Part shown: one piece after another, positions 8,847 through 16,286 of the stretch
Layout: the number at the start of each line of letters is the position of its first letter
Numbering within the stretch: the first letter of the stretch is position 1
Source of the DNA: Teichococcus oryzae
GTDB lineage: Bacteria > Pseudomonadota > Alphaproteobacteria > Acetobacterales > Acetobacteraceae
Length of the DNA stretch: 64,000 nt
NCBI RefSeq assembly: GCF_008386565.1
Contig: NZ_VUKA01000001.1
Span: forward strand, 992,001 to 1,056,000
Direction: 5' to 3'
Notes under the pieces: generated by a model
The model's input: only the letters and a program-made list of their open reading frames with translations
What the model was told of the DNA's origin: nothing
The model's database searches: none
Position numbers and translations under genes: made by a program

Positions 8847-9974
8847 TCAGCCGAGCAGCCAGCGCAGCGAATGCCGCAGCGCGGCGGTGCCGTCCCGCTC
8901 GAACCACCGGCCATGGGCGAAAATGACGCGCTCGGGCCGCAACGCGACCAGGCGCTCCGCCGCGGCGGCGGCTTCCCGGTGGCGCAGCCGCACGGCCGCG
9001 CGCAGATAGGGTGGCGGCATGCCGTCCGGCGCGGTGGTGCCGAACAGCCGGGCGACACCGCGCAGCAGTGCCGGCAGGCGCGGCGCTTCCAGGTTCATCG
9101 CCAGATCCGTGAGCGCCAGGGTGCGCGAGGGTTGGTGGAACAAGGCCATCTCGCAGAAGCCGGCGCCGCCGCGCACCTCCACCACCTGAATCGCGCCGCC
9201 CCAGTCGGGAGGCGCCGTTTCGCTCAGGTCATGGTCCAGGCGGACACCGCTGCGCCGCACCTGCCCGCGGTCGCGCAGGCCGGGCGCGGCCCAGGTGACG
9301 GCGTCGGGGCAATGGCGCTGCCATTCCCGCAGAAAGGTCCAGTGCGCGATGTTGGGTGCCACCAGATGCCGGATGCGGCCGATCCGCCGCAGCGAATCAA
9401 GAAGGGGGAAGCCGAAGCGCGTGGGCGAATGCAGCAGCAGGTCGCCATCCGGCAGGCGGAACACCGTCATGCGCACCGGCAGCGGAACATCCAGGGGGGC
9501 GGACATGATGCTGTCCACCACGAAGACGTCCTCGGCCACCGGCTTCGGCGTGTCCAGCGGCGGATAGCCGGTGTCCGGCGATGCCGCGTGGCCATGGCCG
9601 AGCAGGCGCTGCGCGGTGGAGCCCTGGCCGGGGCCGCGCACGGGCTGGCTGCTGCTCAGGGCCACCACGGCCAGTTCCGCCAGGCCCAGCCCCACGAGCA
9701 GGGCGCGGGCTTCATCGGACTGGCGGCGCATGGAGAGGCCGGCCACCACCAGGGCCGCGCCGCCTGCTGCATCCAGCATCAGGTGCTGGCGCATGGTGAT
9801 GGCGGGGGTGAGGCCCGCCTCGTAGTCGGTGGCAACCGAATAGCTGGCGTGGAAGGCTCCCGCCCCGCCCAGCACGGCGCGCACCGGCTGCGGCAGGGCG
9901 CGGGAAGCGGCAAGCGCGCCCAGCAGCGCGGCGACGCCGTAATCGATCATGCCGTGCAGGCGGGTGGGGATCAT
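8847..9974 (-). CDS. DUF4336 protein fused to an N-terminal membrane domain
   Basis: Function unknown. In 375 aa, roughly the first 120 residues contain several hydrophobic stretches (YGVAALLGALAASRAL; AAGGAALVVAGLSM; LLVGLGLAELAVVAL). After a linker, the DUF4336 region begins near residue 150: FVVDSIMSAPLDVPLPVRMT, LLLHSPTRFGFPLLDSL, HLVAPNIAHWTFLREW, and AHGRWFERDG near the end. DUF4336 is related to metallo-beta-lactamase folds but lacks the HxHxDH motif, and none is present here. The start is 12 bases from the DUF892 gene's promoter side boundary; both genes lie on the minus strand. Confidence 0.75.
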   Translation of the reverse strand: MIPTRLHGMIDYGVAALLGALAASRALPQPVRAVLGGAGAFHASYSVATDYEAGLTPAITMRQHLMLDAAGGAALVVAGLSMRRQSDEARALLVGLGLAELAVVALSSSQPVRGPGQGSTAQRLLGHGHAASPDTGYPPLDTPKPVAEDVFVVDSIMSAPLDVPLPVRMTVFRLPDGDLLLHSPTRFGFPLLDSLRRIGRIRHLVAPNIAHWTFLREWQRHCPDAVTWAAPGLRDRGQVRRSGVRLDHDLSETAPPDWGGAIQVVEVRGGAGFCEMALFHQPSRTLALTDLAMNLEAPRLPALLRGVARLFGTTAPDGMPPPYLRAAVRLRHREAAAAAERLVALRPERVIFAHGRWFERDGTAALRHSLRWLLG

Positions 9975-9987
9975 GGCGGTGCGTCCT

Positions 9988-10497
9988 TCAGATGCCGGCC
10001 TTCGCGCCTTCTTCCTTCAGCCGCGCGAATTTGCGCACCAGCGGATCGAGGTTGTCGGCGCACCACTGCGCCATGCGCTCCTCCTCGCGCAGCGATTCCT
10101 GCAGCACGGGCGGTGCGCCGGCGTCGCCGGCCAGGTCCGCCAGCGTCAGCAGCGACTTGTAGGACGCGATCTCGAAATGCTCGAAAGCATAGTTGGACAG
10201 GGCATTCTTCAGGATCTCGTCCTGCATCGGCACATGCGCCATGGCGGCCATGTTGCCCATCATGCCAGTGATGAAGTCCTTCACGCCGGAATGCGAGGTG
10301 CCCAGCCGGTTGAGCAATTCGTCCAGCCGCTCGCGCTGCCGCTCGCTTTCGGTCAGGTGGCGGCGCAGCGCCTCCTCGACCTCGGGATAGCTCTGCACCC
10401 GCTCCACCTGCCGGGACAGCAATTCGATGGCCTGGGTTTCCAGCGCACGGGCATTGACGAGGCCGGTGACATAAAGATCGCGGCGGCTTTCCTGCAT
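9988..10497 (-). CDS. DUF892 (YciF-type) ferritin-like protein
   Basis: 169 aa, all helical, matching the YciE/YciF ferritin-like family often linked to stress. Seen: LYVTGLVNARALETQAIELL in helix 1, the ETQ Glu, ERLDELLNRLG, an alanine/methionine-rich middle (GMMGNMAAMAH), and NYAFEHFEIASYKSLLTLAD, the family signature with Glu and His ligands. EEERMAQWCADNLDPLV closes the bundle. The true catalytic or binding role of the family is not settled. It is upstream of the DUF4336 gene by 13 bases on the same strand and may be co-transcribed. Confidence 0.88.
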   Translation of the reverse strand: MQESRRDLYVTGLVNARALETQAIELLSRQVERVQSYPEVEEALRRHLTESERQRERLDELLNRLGTSHSGVKDFITGMMGNMAAMAHVPMQDEILKNALSNYAFEHFEIASYKSLLTLADLAGDAGAPPVLQESLREEERMAQWCADNLDPLVRKFARLKEEGAKAGI

Positions 10498-10626
10498 CGG
10501 GTGGCACCTTCATGTGGCGGTTCAGCGGGTTTTCGGCGGAACATCCGGCGCGACGGCACGGCCGGCGCCTGCTGGAGGAACGGCACAAAGGCAGGCGCCG
10601 TTTTGCCGGCTTTCTTCAAGGAATCG

Positions 10627-11463
10627 TCAGTGTCCCGGAAGCGGCACCGCTTGCACCACCCCGAGGGCCTCCAGAACCCTGTCATCCAGCTCCGTGCCCG
10701 GAGCCAACGCGGCCTCGGCCCGGAAGGTGGCGATCGCAGCGAGGCTGCGGCGGCCGATCACCCCATCAACCGAGCCATCATACAGGCCACGCGCCTTCAG
10801 CGCCGATTGCACGGCCTTCAGCGTGGCGATGGACAAAGCGGCGGGGGCCGGCCAGGGCATGCAGCGCTGCACCCGCTCCAGCCAGGCGAAACGGTCCTGT
10901 AGCCCAACCAGTCCGCCATTGATCCGCCGCGTCAGCCCCGCATAGTCGCCGGCATCGGCCACCGCGTTGAGGCGCTTCCATGCCCAGTAGCCGCAGGCCA
11001 CGGCCAGGGCGTGCGCCGGCTCATTGGCGAGATCGGGCTCCGCTTCCAGGTCCAGGCCGGTCCGCAGGCCGATTTCCCGGTAGGCGTCCCGCCCGGTGAT
11101 CTGGATGTAGCCGCGCCCGCGGAAGCGGAAGCCATCGCCGGGGCGGTCATTGCCCATCCGGCCGCCATAAACCTTCTCGGCGAGCTTCTCCGGGTCGCCG
11201 GCGAAGGGGAGGGCCGCTTGCAGGCTGGGGAAGCGGCCGGGCCAGACCTGCATCAGGCGGGCCGCCGAATAGGACAGGTTCTCGGCCCGGGCACGCAGCC
11301 CATCCGATTCATGCCCTGTCTGGGCAAGAAAGAAATGGCAGCGCAGCGCCGTCGCATCCAGCCCCGCGCGGCGGAACAGCGGGCCGGACTGGTCGGTGAA
11401 AGCCTGCACATGGTCATGCCGCGCCGAGGGGTAGAGCTGGCGGAGTTGGGACAAGGTGAGCAT
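10627..11463 (-). CDS. GH19 chitinase/endolysin-like lysozyme with C-terminal peptidoglycan-binding domain
   Basis: Predicted to cut peptidoglycan or chitin. The GH19 catalytic domain spans about residues 1-190: FFLAQTGHESDG supplies the likely acid Glu, GRMGNDRPGDGFRFRGRG and GYIQITGRDAY are the phage/bacterial GH19 core, and TRRINGG follows. A peptidoglycan-binding-like module follows (TLKAVQSALKARGLYDGSVD). No signal peptide is visible, as in phage endolysins, but no holin, spanin or structural phage genes are near. I prefer the ATG at 11463 (MLTLSQLRQL); the ATGs at 11475 and 11478 fall inside a perfect palindrome. Confidence 0.88.
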   Translation of the reverse strand: MLTLSQLRQLYPSARHDHVQAFTDQSGPLFRRAGLDATALRCHFFLAQTGHESDGLRARAENLSYSAARLMQVWPGRFPSLQAALPFAGDPEKLAEKVYGGRMGNDRPGDGFRFRGRGYIQITGRDAYREIGLRTGLDLEAEPDLANEPAHALAVACGYWAWKRLNAVADAGDYAGLTRRINGGLVGLQDRFAWLERVQRCMPWPAPAALSIATLKAVQSALKARGLYDGSVDGVIGRRSLAAIATFRAEAALAPGTELDDRVLEALGVVQAVPLPGH

Positions 11464-11472
11464 GTGCGGCTC

Positions 11473-11510
11473 CATCATGGATATAGGCTTTTGATCCTAT
11501 ATCCATGATG
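11473..11510. repeat. Perfect 15-bp inverted repeat upstream of the GH19 gene
   Basis: Left arm 11473-11487 (CATCATGGATATAGG) is the exact reverse complement of right arm 11496-11510, with an 8-base spacer. It is AT-rich in a GC-rich genome and lies 10 bases upstream of the preferred GH19 start. It could be an operator for a dimeric regulator or an RNA hairpin over the leader. It is too symmetrical to be chance, but no regulator is identifiable nearby. Confidence 0.85.
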
Positions 11511-11513
11511 TAT

Positions 11514-11539
11514 TAGAAAGAAAAGGATTTTATTCCTTT
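11514..11539 (-). terminator. Weak intrinsic terminator after the thi operon
   Basis: On the minus strand AAAGGA pairs with TCCTTT around ATAAAA, followed by TTCTTTCT. It lies about 12 bases beyond the binding-protein stop. The stem is short and AT-rich, so efficiency is uncertain. Confidence 0.35.
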
Positions 11540-11551
11540 CGTGTTTGACGG

Positions 11552-12568
11552 TCAGACCGCCGCAGGCAATTCCACCGCGTAGCGCGCCAGGGGCGGCACG
11601 GCGCGGATCATCTTCCGCTCATGCAGGAAGCGCGCGAACCGGGCGTAGCGGTTGGCATCCAGCGCCGCGGGGCTCAGCGCGAAACGGTTCAGCGTGTCGC
11701 GGAAGGCACGCCGGTTCAGCTCGTTGTCCAGTTCCTTGCGCGGACCATCGATGAACATGCGCCAGGATTCCTCCGGGTTGTTCACCAGGAAGGCGGTGGC
11801 GGTTTCCACCGCATCCATGAAGCGGCGCAGAGCGGAGTCCTTCACGCGCTCCGAATGGGCGACATAGATCAGCTCGTCATAGATCGGGATGCCGTGCTGC
11901 TCGGGGAAGAAGGCGCGGCCGGGACGGCCTTCCAGCTCCAGCTGATGCAGCTCGAAGTTGCGGAAGCCGCCGAGGATCGCCTGCACCTGGCCCGACATCA
12001 GCGCCGAGGACAGGCCGAAATTGACGTTCACCAGCGTCACGTCCCTGGACGACAGCCCGGCGGAGCCGAGGATGGTGTCGATCGCCAGTTCCTCGAAGCC
12101 CGCGGTGGAGAAGCCGATCTTCTGCCCCTTCAGGTCGGCAAGCTGCCGGATCGGGCCGTCGCGCAGCACGGAAAGCGTGGAAAGGGGCGTCGCCACCAGC
12201 GTGCCGACGCGGGCCAGCGGCAGTCCCTGATCCACGGCGAGATACAGGTTCTTCTGGTAATACACGCCGAGATCCGCCTGCTTCGCCGCCACCAGGCGGG
12301 GCGGGTCGTTCGGGTCGGCGGGCGCGATGATGCGCACATCCAGCCCGGCCTGGGCGAAATGCCCGCCTTCCCGCGCCACGATGATCGGCGCGTGGTCCGG
12401 ATTGACGAACCAGTCGAGCATCAGGGTCAGGGCGGTGGGCGTGCCGGGCGCCGCCGGGGTGGTCGGCGCGGCGGCGGGTGCCTGGGCGCGGGCGGCGCCC
12501 GGCATGGCCAAGGCCGACAACAAGGGAGCGGCAAGCGCCGGCAGGGTGCGGCGGCTGATCTCGGTCAT
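11552..12568 (-). CDS. thiY: ABC transporter substrate-binding protein, NMT1/THI5-like (thiamine precursor uptake)
   Basis: Periplasmic binding protein, probably for a hydroxymethylpyrimidine-type thiamine precursor. It is 338 aa, with a twin-arginine-like leader (MTEISRRTLP, hydrophobic stretch, GAARAQ). After an Ala/Pro linker comes the NMT1 fold: LTLMLDWFVNPDHAPIIVA is the classic opening, then GLDVRIIAPADPNDPPRLVA and GQKIGFSTAGFEELAID. It is the last of three overlapping genes, and the TPP riboswitch in front of the operon supports the thiamine role. Confidence 0.9.
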   Translation of the reverse strand: MTEISRRTLPALAAPLLSALAMPGAARAQAPAAAPTTPAAPGTPTALTLMLDWFVNPDHAPIIVAREGGHFAQAGLDVRIIAPADPNDPPRLVAAKQADLGVYYQKNLYLAVDQGLPLARVGTLVATPLSTLSVLRDGPIRQLADLKGQKIGFSTAGFEELAIDTILGSAGLSSRDVTLVNVNFGLSSALMSGQVQAILGGFRNFELHQLELEGRPGRAFFPEQHGIPIYDELIYVAHSERVKDSALRRFMDAVETATAFLVNNPEESWRMFIDGPRKELDNELNRRAFRDTLNRFALSPAALDANRYARFARFLHERKMIRAVPPLARYAVELPAAV

Positions 12569-13341
12569 GCGGTTCCTCCAGGGAGAGCCTTGGGAATGTC
12601 ATCGTCGCGCAGCGCGTCGGGCTGCCAGGGCAGCAGGGCCCGCAACAGGCGGTCGGTGGCGAACCACAGCGCCATGGCCATGGCCGCCAGCACCGCCAGG
12701 GCGGCGAACATCATGTCGGTCTGGCTGCGGCCATTGGCCTGCAGCATCACATAGCCGAGCCCCGCCGAGGCGCCGACCCATTCGCCCACCACCGCGCCGA
12801 TCGGCGCCACGGCGGCCGCGACGCGCAGGCCGGAGGCAAGGCCGGGCAGCGCCGCCGGCACCCGGATGCGCCACAGCACCGCGAAGCGCGACGCGCCCAT
12901 GGTGGCGGCGAGGTCGAGCCAGCCGGGCTCGGTCCGCCGCAGCCCGTCATAGAAGGCGGTGGCCACCGGAAAGAAGATGATGATGGTGGCCATGGCGATC
13001 TTGCTGGCCAGCCCGAAGCCGAGCCACAGCGTCAGCAGCGGCGCAATGGCGAAAACCGGGATCGCCTGGCTGGCCACCAGCAGGGGCAGCAGCCAGCGCC
13101 GCCCGCCGCGCCACAACGCCAGGGCGAGGGCCACGGCGACGCCCAGCAGCGTGCCGAGCAGGAGGCCCAGCAGGATCTCCGCCCCCGTGGTCAGCGCGTG
13201 GCCCCACAGGATGTGCCAGCGCAGCCACAGCACCTCGGCGACGCGCAGGGGGGCGGGTAGCAGAAAGGGCGGCACGCCGCTCAGGCGGACAAAGCCTTCC
13301 CACAGCAGGATCAGGCCGAAGGCGGCCAGCAGCGGCCTCAT
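12565..13341 (-). CDS. thiX: ABC transporter permease, thiamine precursor type
   Basis: Inner-membrane permease of 258 aa with about six hydrophobic helices (LLAAFGLILLWEGFVRL; LLLGTLLGVAVALALAL; KIAMATIIIFFPVATAF; LAALAVLAAMAMALWF). The BPD_transp_1 coupling loop is readable as LAATMGASRFAVLWRIRVPA. The start overlaps the ATPase stop and the stop overlaps the binding-protein start, both by ATGA. Substrate is assigned from the riboswitch and ThiY-like partner. Confidence 0.9.
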   Translation of the reverse strand: MRPLLAAFGLILLWEGFVRLSGVPPFLLPAPLRVAEVLWLRWHILWGHALTTGAEILLGLLLGTLLGVAVALALALWRGGRRWLLPLLVASQAIPVFAIAPLLTLWLGFGLASKIAMATIIIFFPVATAFYDGLRRTEPGWLDLAATMGASRFAVLWRIRVPAALPGLASGLRVAAAVAPIGAVVGEWVGASAGLGYVMLQANGRSQTDMMFAALAVLAAMAMALWFATDRLLRALLPWQPDALRDDDIPKALPGGTA

Positions 13342-14057
13342 GCGGCCTCCGCCAGGCGTTCCAGCAGAGCGGCCTGCGCCGCCATCACGGCCGGGTCCTG
13401 GGCGGGGCGAGGAACCGGCGCCGCCGGCACAGGATGGGCTTCCGGAAGGGCGCCACCGGGGGCAGGGCGCAGCACCAGGACCTGATCGGCCAGACGCAGC
13501 GCTTCCAGCGGATCATGCGTCACCAGCACCACGGTGCGGCCGCGCAGCAGGGTGGCGGCCAGGGTTTGCAGGCGGTGCCGCGTCGGCGCGTCAACGGCCG
13601 AGAAGGGCTCGTCCATCAGCACCAGCGGGCGGTCTTCCATTAAGGTGCGGGCGAGGGCGGCGCGCTGCCGCATGCCACCGGACAACTCGGCCGGACGCGC
13701 CGCTTCATGGCCCTTCAGCCCCACCTCGGCGATCAGGGCCCGGGCGCGGGCCATGTCGGGCCGCGCGCCGCGCAGGCGGGCGCCGAGCGTGACATTGCCG
13801 AGCAGGTCGAGCCATGGCAGCAGCAGGTCCTGCTGGCCCATCCAGGCGATGCGGGCGCCGGGCGGCGCGTCCAGCCGGGCCCCCGGCGGCAGCGGCAACA
13901 GGCCGGCCAGGAGCCGCAGCAGCGTGGACTTGCCAACGCCGGAGGGGCCGAGCAGGGCGGTGATCCGCCCTATGGGAAAATGGAAATGGGCCGCGCCCAG
14001 GACATCACGCCCGCCAAGGCGCATTCCAGGTAGAAGCAGGCCGATTGAGGACGCCAT
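13338..14057 (-). CDS. thiZ: ABC transporter ATP-binding protein, thiamine precursor type
   Basis: 239-aa ATPase of the same importer. Walker A is GPSGVGKSTLLR, signature [14 protein letters not shown], Walker B PLVLMDEPFSAVD, and H-loop VVLVTHDPLEALRLAD. The N-terminal strand is short, and the last 30 residues are Ala/Pro-rich. It is the first gene after the TPP riboswitch, whose end lies roughly 10 bases before the ATG, leaving little room for a separate ribosome-binding site and suggesting control at translation. Confidence 0.93.
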   Translation of the reverse strand: MASSIGLLLPGMRLGGRDVLGAAHFHFPIGRITALLGPSGVGKSTLLRLLAGLLPLPPGARLDAPPGARIAWMGQQDLLLPWLDLLGNVTLGARLRGARPDMARARALIAEVGLKGHEAARPAELSGGMRQRAALARTLMEDRPLVLMDEPFSAVDAPTRHRLQTLAATLLRGRTVVLVTHDPLEALRLADQVLVLRPAPGGALPEAHPVPAAPVPRPAQDPAVMAAQAALLERLAEAA

Positions 14058-14065
14058 GCGAAACC

Positions 14066-14164
14066 ACCGATCCCTTCGCCGGCATGACCCGGATCAGGTT
14101 CAAGGGGTCGCAGGGCCCATCCCTGCCTCTCAGCCCAAGCAAAGGGCTCCCCCACGGATGGGCG
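14066..14164 (-). promoter_or_regulatory. TPP (THI-box) riboswitch controlling thiZXY
   Basis: Read on the minus strand, the region shows the THI-box core: GGGGGAGCCC, the P3 loop with GGGCTGAGAGG, then CCTTGAACCTGATCCGGGT and CATGCCGGCGAAGGGATC closing P1. CTGAGA and ACCTGATC(C)GGGT are the invariant TPP-contacting elements. It ends about 10 bases before the thiZ start. Known family behaviour: TPP binding lowers expression; here occlusion of the start region is the likely means. Confidence 0.95.
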
Positions 14165-14312
14165 AAGCATGCAGCAGATCAACGGTTCTGGCAAGGCTCG
14201 GCCGGACACGCGTCGGGTGTGCAGAGTCAGAAATTCACAACCACCCGACAGGGATGCCAGTAAATGTTTTTCTTTGTGGAGCCTTGTGACCGGAGTACAG
14301 CCCTTGCACCGC

Positions 14313-15182
14313 ATGCAGACTATGTTGATTGATGAACTGCTGCGCCCTTACCAGAACAAGCGGGTCTTTTACTTCCCCAATCCTGGGAATGCTGGCGATT
14401 CAGTTATCGCTGCTGCAACGATGCAGGCCTTCCGCCGCAACGGCATCACCTTCGAGGAAATGAAGAGCGACTCGCCGGTAGATGGCGAGGTGGTCTTCCT
14501 CGGCGGTGGCGGCAACTTCATTCCCCTTTATACCGGCATGCAATGGGCCATGGGCGACGTGCACCAGCGCGCGAAGGAAGTGATCCTGCTGCCGCACATC
14601 GTACGCGGGAACGAGGACATCCTGGGGAAGCTCGGATCCAACGTGACCATCATCTGCCGCGAGATCGAGAGCTACCGGCACATGGTCCAGAACACCGCCC
14701 GCTGCAATGTCGCGCTGGGCCATGACATGGCCTTCCACCTCGACCCCGAGGAGATCACGCGCAGCATCAGCGACGTCAGGGCCCTGGAGGATACCTTCAA
14801 CAAGCGCCTGCTGGACTACAAGGTGACGCGCAACCGGATCACCGATCCGGAGGTCGCCGTTTTCGCCCGGCGGGACGGGGAAAGCACCGGCCAGCTCCAG
14901 GACGGAACCATCGACATCTCCGACGCCTATGCCTATGGCTGCGGTCCGGGCAATGCCGAGCGCGCGACCTGGTGCTTCATCCACGCCATCCGGCTGGCCA
15001 GGGCGGTGCGGACGGACCGGCTCCATATCGGCATCGTGGCCGCCATCCTCAACAAGACCTGCGAGCTGATGGACAATTCCTACGGCAAGAACGCGGCCAT
15101 TTACGAACACAGCATCAAGAACTACTTCCCGCACGTCCGCACGTCCGCACGTCCGCACGTCCGCATGCCCAAGGCGCAGTGA
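14313..15182 (+). CDS. Polysaccharide pyruvyl transferase family protein
   Basis: Predicted to add a ketal pyruvate to, or otherwise modify, an exopolysaccharide sugar. The core shows FYFPNPGNAGDSVIAAAT, the usual N-terminal GNxGD motif, VVFLGGGGNFIPLYTGM, KEVILLPHIV, TIICREIESYRHM and CNVALGHDMAFHL, and the late TDRLHIGIVAAIL. I start at the ATG at 14313 (alternative 14322); an ATG at 14169 would add 48 residues running through the riboswitch promoter region. The last 12 codons lie in a 4 x 8-bp tandem repeat. It is followed after 28 bases by a GT14-like gene. Confidence 0.85.
   Translation: MQTMLIDELLRPYQNKRVFYFPNPGNAGDSVIAAATMQAFRRNGITFEEMKSDSPVDGEVVFLGGGGNFIPLYTGMQWAMGDVHQRAKEVILLPHIVRGNEDILGKLGSNVTIICREIESYRHMVQNTARCNVALGHDMAFHLDPEEITRSISDVRALEDTFNKRLLDYKVTRNRITDPEVAVFARRDGESTGQLQDGTIDISDAYAYGCGPGNAERATWCFIHAIRLARAVRTDRLHIGIVAAILNKTCELMDNSYGKNAAIYEHSIKNYFPHVRTSARPHVRMPKAQ
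15131..15162. repeat. Tandem repeat, four copies of 8 bp (GCACGTCC)
   Basis: Four exact head-to-tail copies followed by a near copy (GCATGCCC). It encodes the VRTSARPHVR tail of the pyruvyl-transferase-like protein. Because 8 is not a multiple of 3, copy-number change shifts the frame; see findings. Confidence 0.97.
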
Positions 15183-15210
15183 CGGAGCCGCATGGGGTCG
15201 AGGGACCGCG

Positions 15211-16167
15211 ATGATCTACTTCCATCTCCAGGGCGCGCCCGACTTCGCCCGCTTGCCCTTCCTGTGCGGGATGCTGGCCAAGAATGGCTGCGAGGTGGGC
15301 CTGAACCTCGACGCCAAGCTGAGCCTGGACGCCGAGCGCCAGGCCATCCTGGCTGACCTGCCGGCGCAAATCGTGCCGGGCAGCCGTCCCATCACCTGGA
15401 GCGGCGCCAGCCAGGTCGAGTGCCTGCTGCGCGGCATCCGGCATGCCCTCGCCAGCAGTTCCAGCTGGGAATACCTGGCGAACCTGTCCTTCACCGATGC
15501 CGTGATCCGCCCGATCCCGGACCTGCAGGCGTTTCTCCGCGCCTCGGCGGCCCGGAACGTCCGCAACTTCGTCTTCAACTACGGGGAAAAGGCTCCGGAA
15601 TTCCCGCCGCAGCAGAGCGGCGAGGCGGCGAGCCACCCCGTCTACTGGCGCAACGACGTGCGGATCTTCGTGCAGCCGGTGCTGAAGGATCTGTTCGCGA
15701 ACTGGGAGAAATCGCCGCTCGGTATCGCGGCACTGCGCCCTGGATTGTTTCTCGATGAGGATGGCGACAAGGCGGAACTCCGCTTCCGCACGCTTTCCCC
15801 CGGGGAGCGATCGGACCGGCAGGCCTTTTTCCAGGCCGGAGGATACCGGCATGGGCGGCAATGGGTGATGCTGCACCGGAGCATGTGCGAGTGGCTTGTG
15901 TCCTCCGATCTGGCGCACGGCATCTGGCAGGTCATGCAGCATGTCTTCGTGGCCGACGAAGCTTTTTTCCAGACGGCCTGCTTCCACCCGGCCTGCCCCC
16001 ACCGCCAGGAAACGGCCGATCGCAGCCTGCATCTCGCGGATGGCACCGCCCAGCAGATCGACGATTCCTGGCTGGAGCGGCTCCAGCATGGCTCCGGCGC
16101 GTTTTTCGCCCGAAAGGTCGACTGGGCGCGCAGCCCCAACCTGTCCAACTGGCTAAGGGGCCTGTGA
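15211..16167 (+). CDS. GT14 (core-2/I-branching N-acetylglucosaminyltransferase-like) protein
   Basis: Predicted glycosyltransferase of 318 aa. Landmarks of the branch family: IYFHLQGAPDFARLPFLCGM at the start, WEYLANLSFTDAVIRPIPDL in the place of the LSGxDyPi segment, HGRQWVMLHRSMCEWLV and VADEAFFQTACFHP (the DEsFFqT motif), and a C-terminal FFARKVDW. The start has GAGGG six bases upstream. Sugar donor and acceptor are unknown; the partner gene suggests cell-surface glycan work. Confidence 0.78.
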   Translation: MIYFHLQGAPDFARLPFLCGMLAKNGCEVGLNLDAKLSLDAERQAILADLPAQIVPGSRPITWSGASQVECLLRGIRHALASSSSWEYLANLSFTDAVIRPIPDLQAFLRASAARNVRNFVFNYGEKAPEFPPQQSGEAASHPVYWRNDVRIFVQPVLKDLFANWEKSPLGIAALRPGLFLDEDGDKAELRFRTLSPGERSDRQAFFQAGGYRHGRQWVMLHRSMCEWLVSSDLAHGIWQVMQHVFVADEAFFQTACFHPACPHRQETADRSLHLADGTAQQIDDSWLERLQHGSGAFFARKVDWARSPNLSNWLRGL

Positions 16168-16286
16168 GGCCGTAGGAGCAGCGGGCCTGCCCTTACGGGT
16201 ACGGAGCAAGGTGGCCGAGGGTTTCCCGGAGCGGTCCGCGATGCCCGGTGGCATCTGCGGCGCTTCAGGATCGTTGCGGAGTTGTG

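Noticed and set aside
10564-10599. 9-bp inverted repeat GGCGCCTGC/GCAGGCGCC
   Set aside because: Long 18-base loop and T-run only on the plus strand, where no gene ends; probably chance in GC-rich sequence.
15131-15162. Direct repeats as a CRISPR or integration site
   Set aside because: Only 8-bp units without spacers, inside a coding frame.
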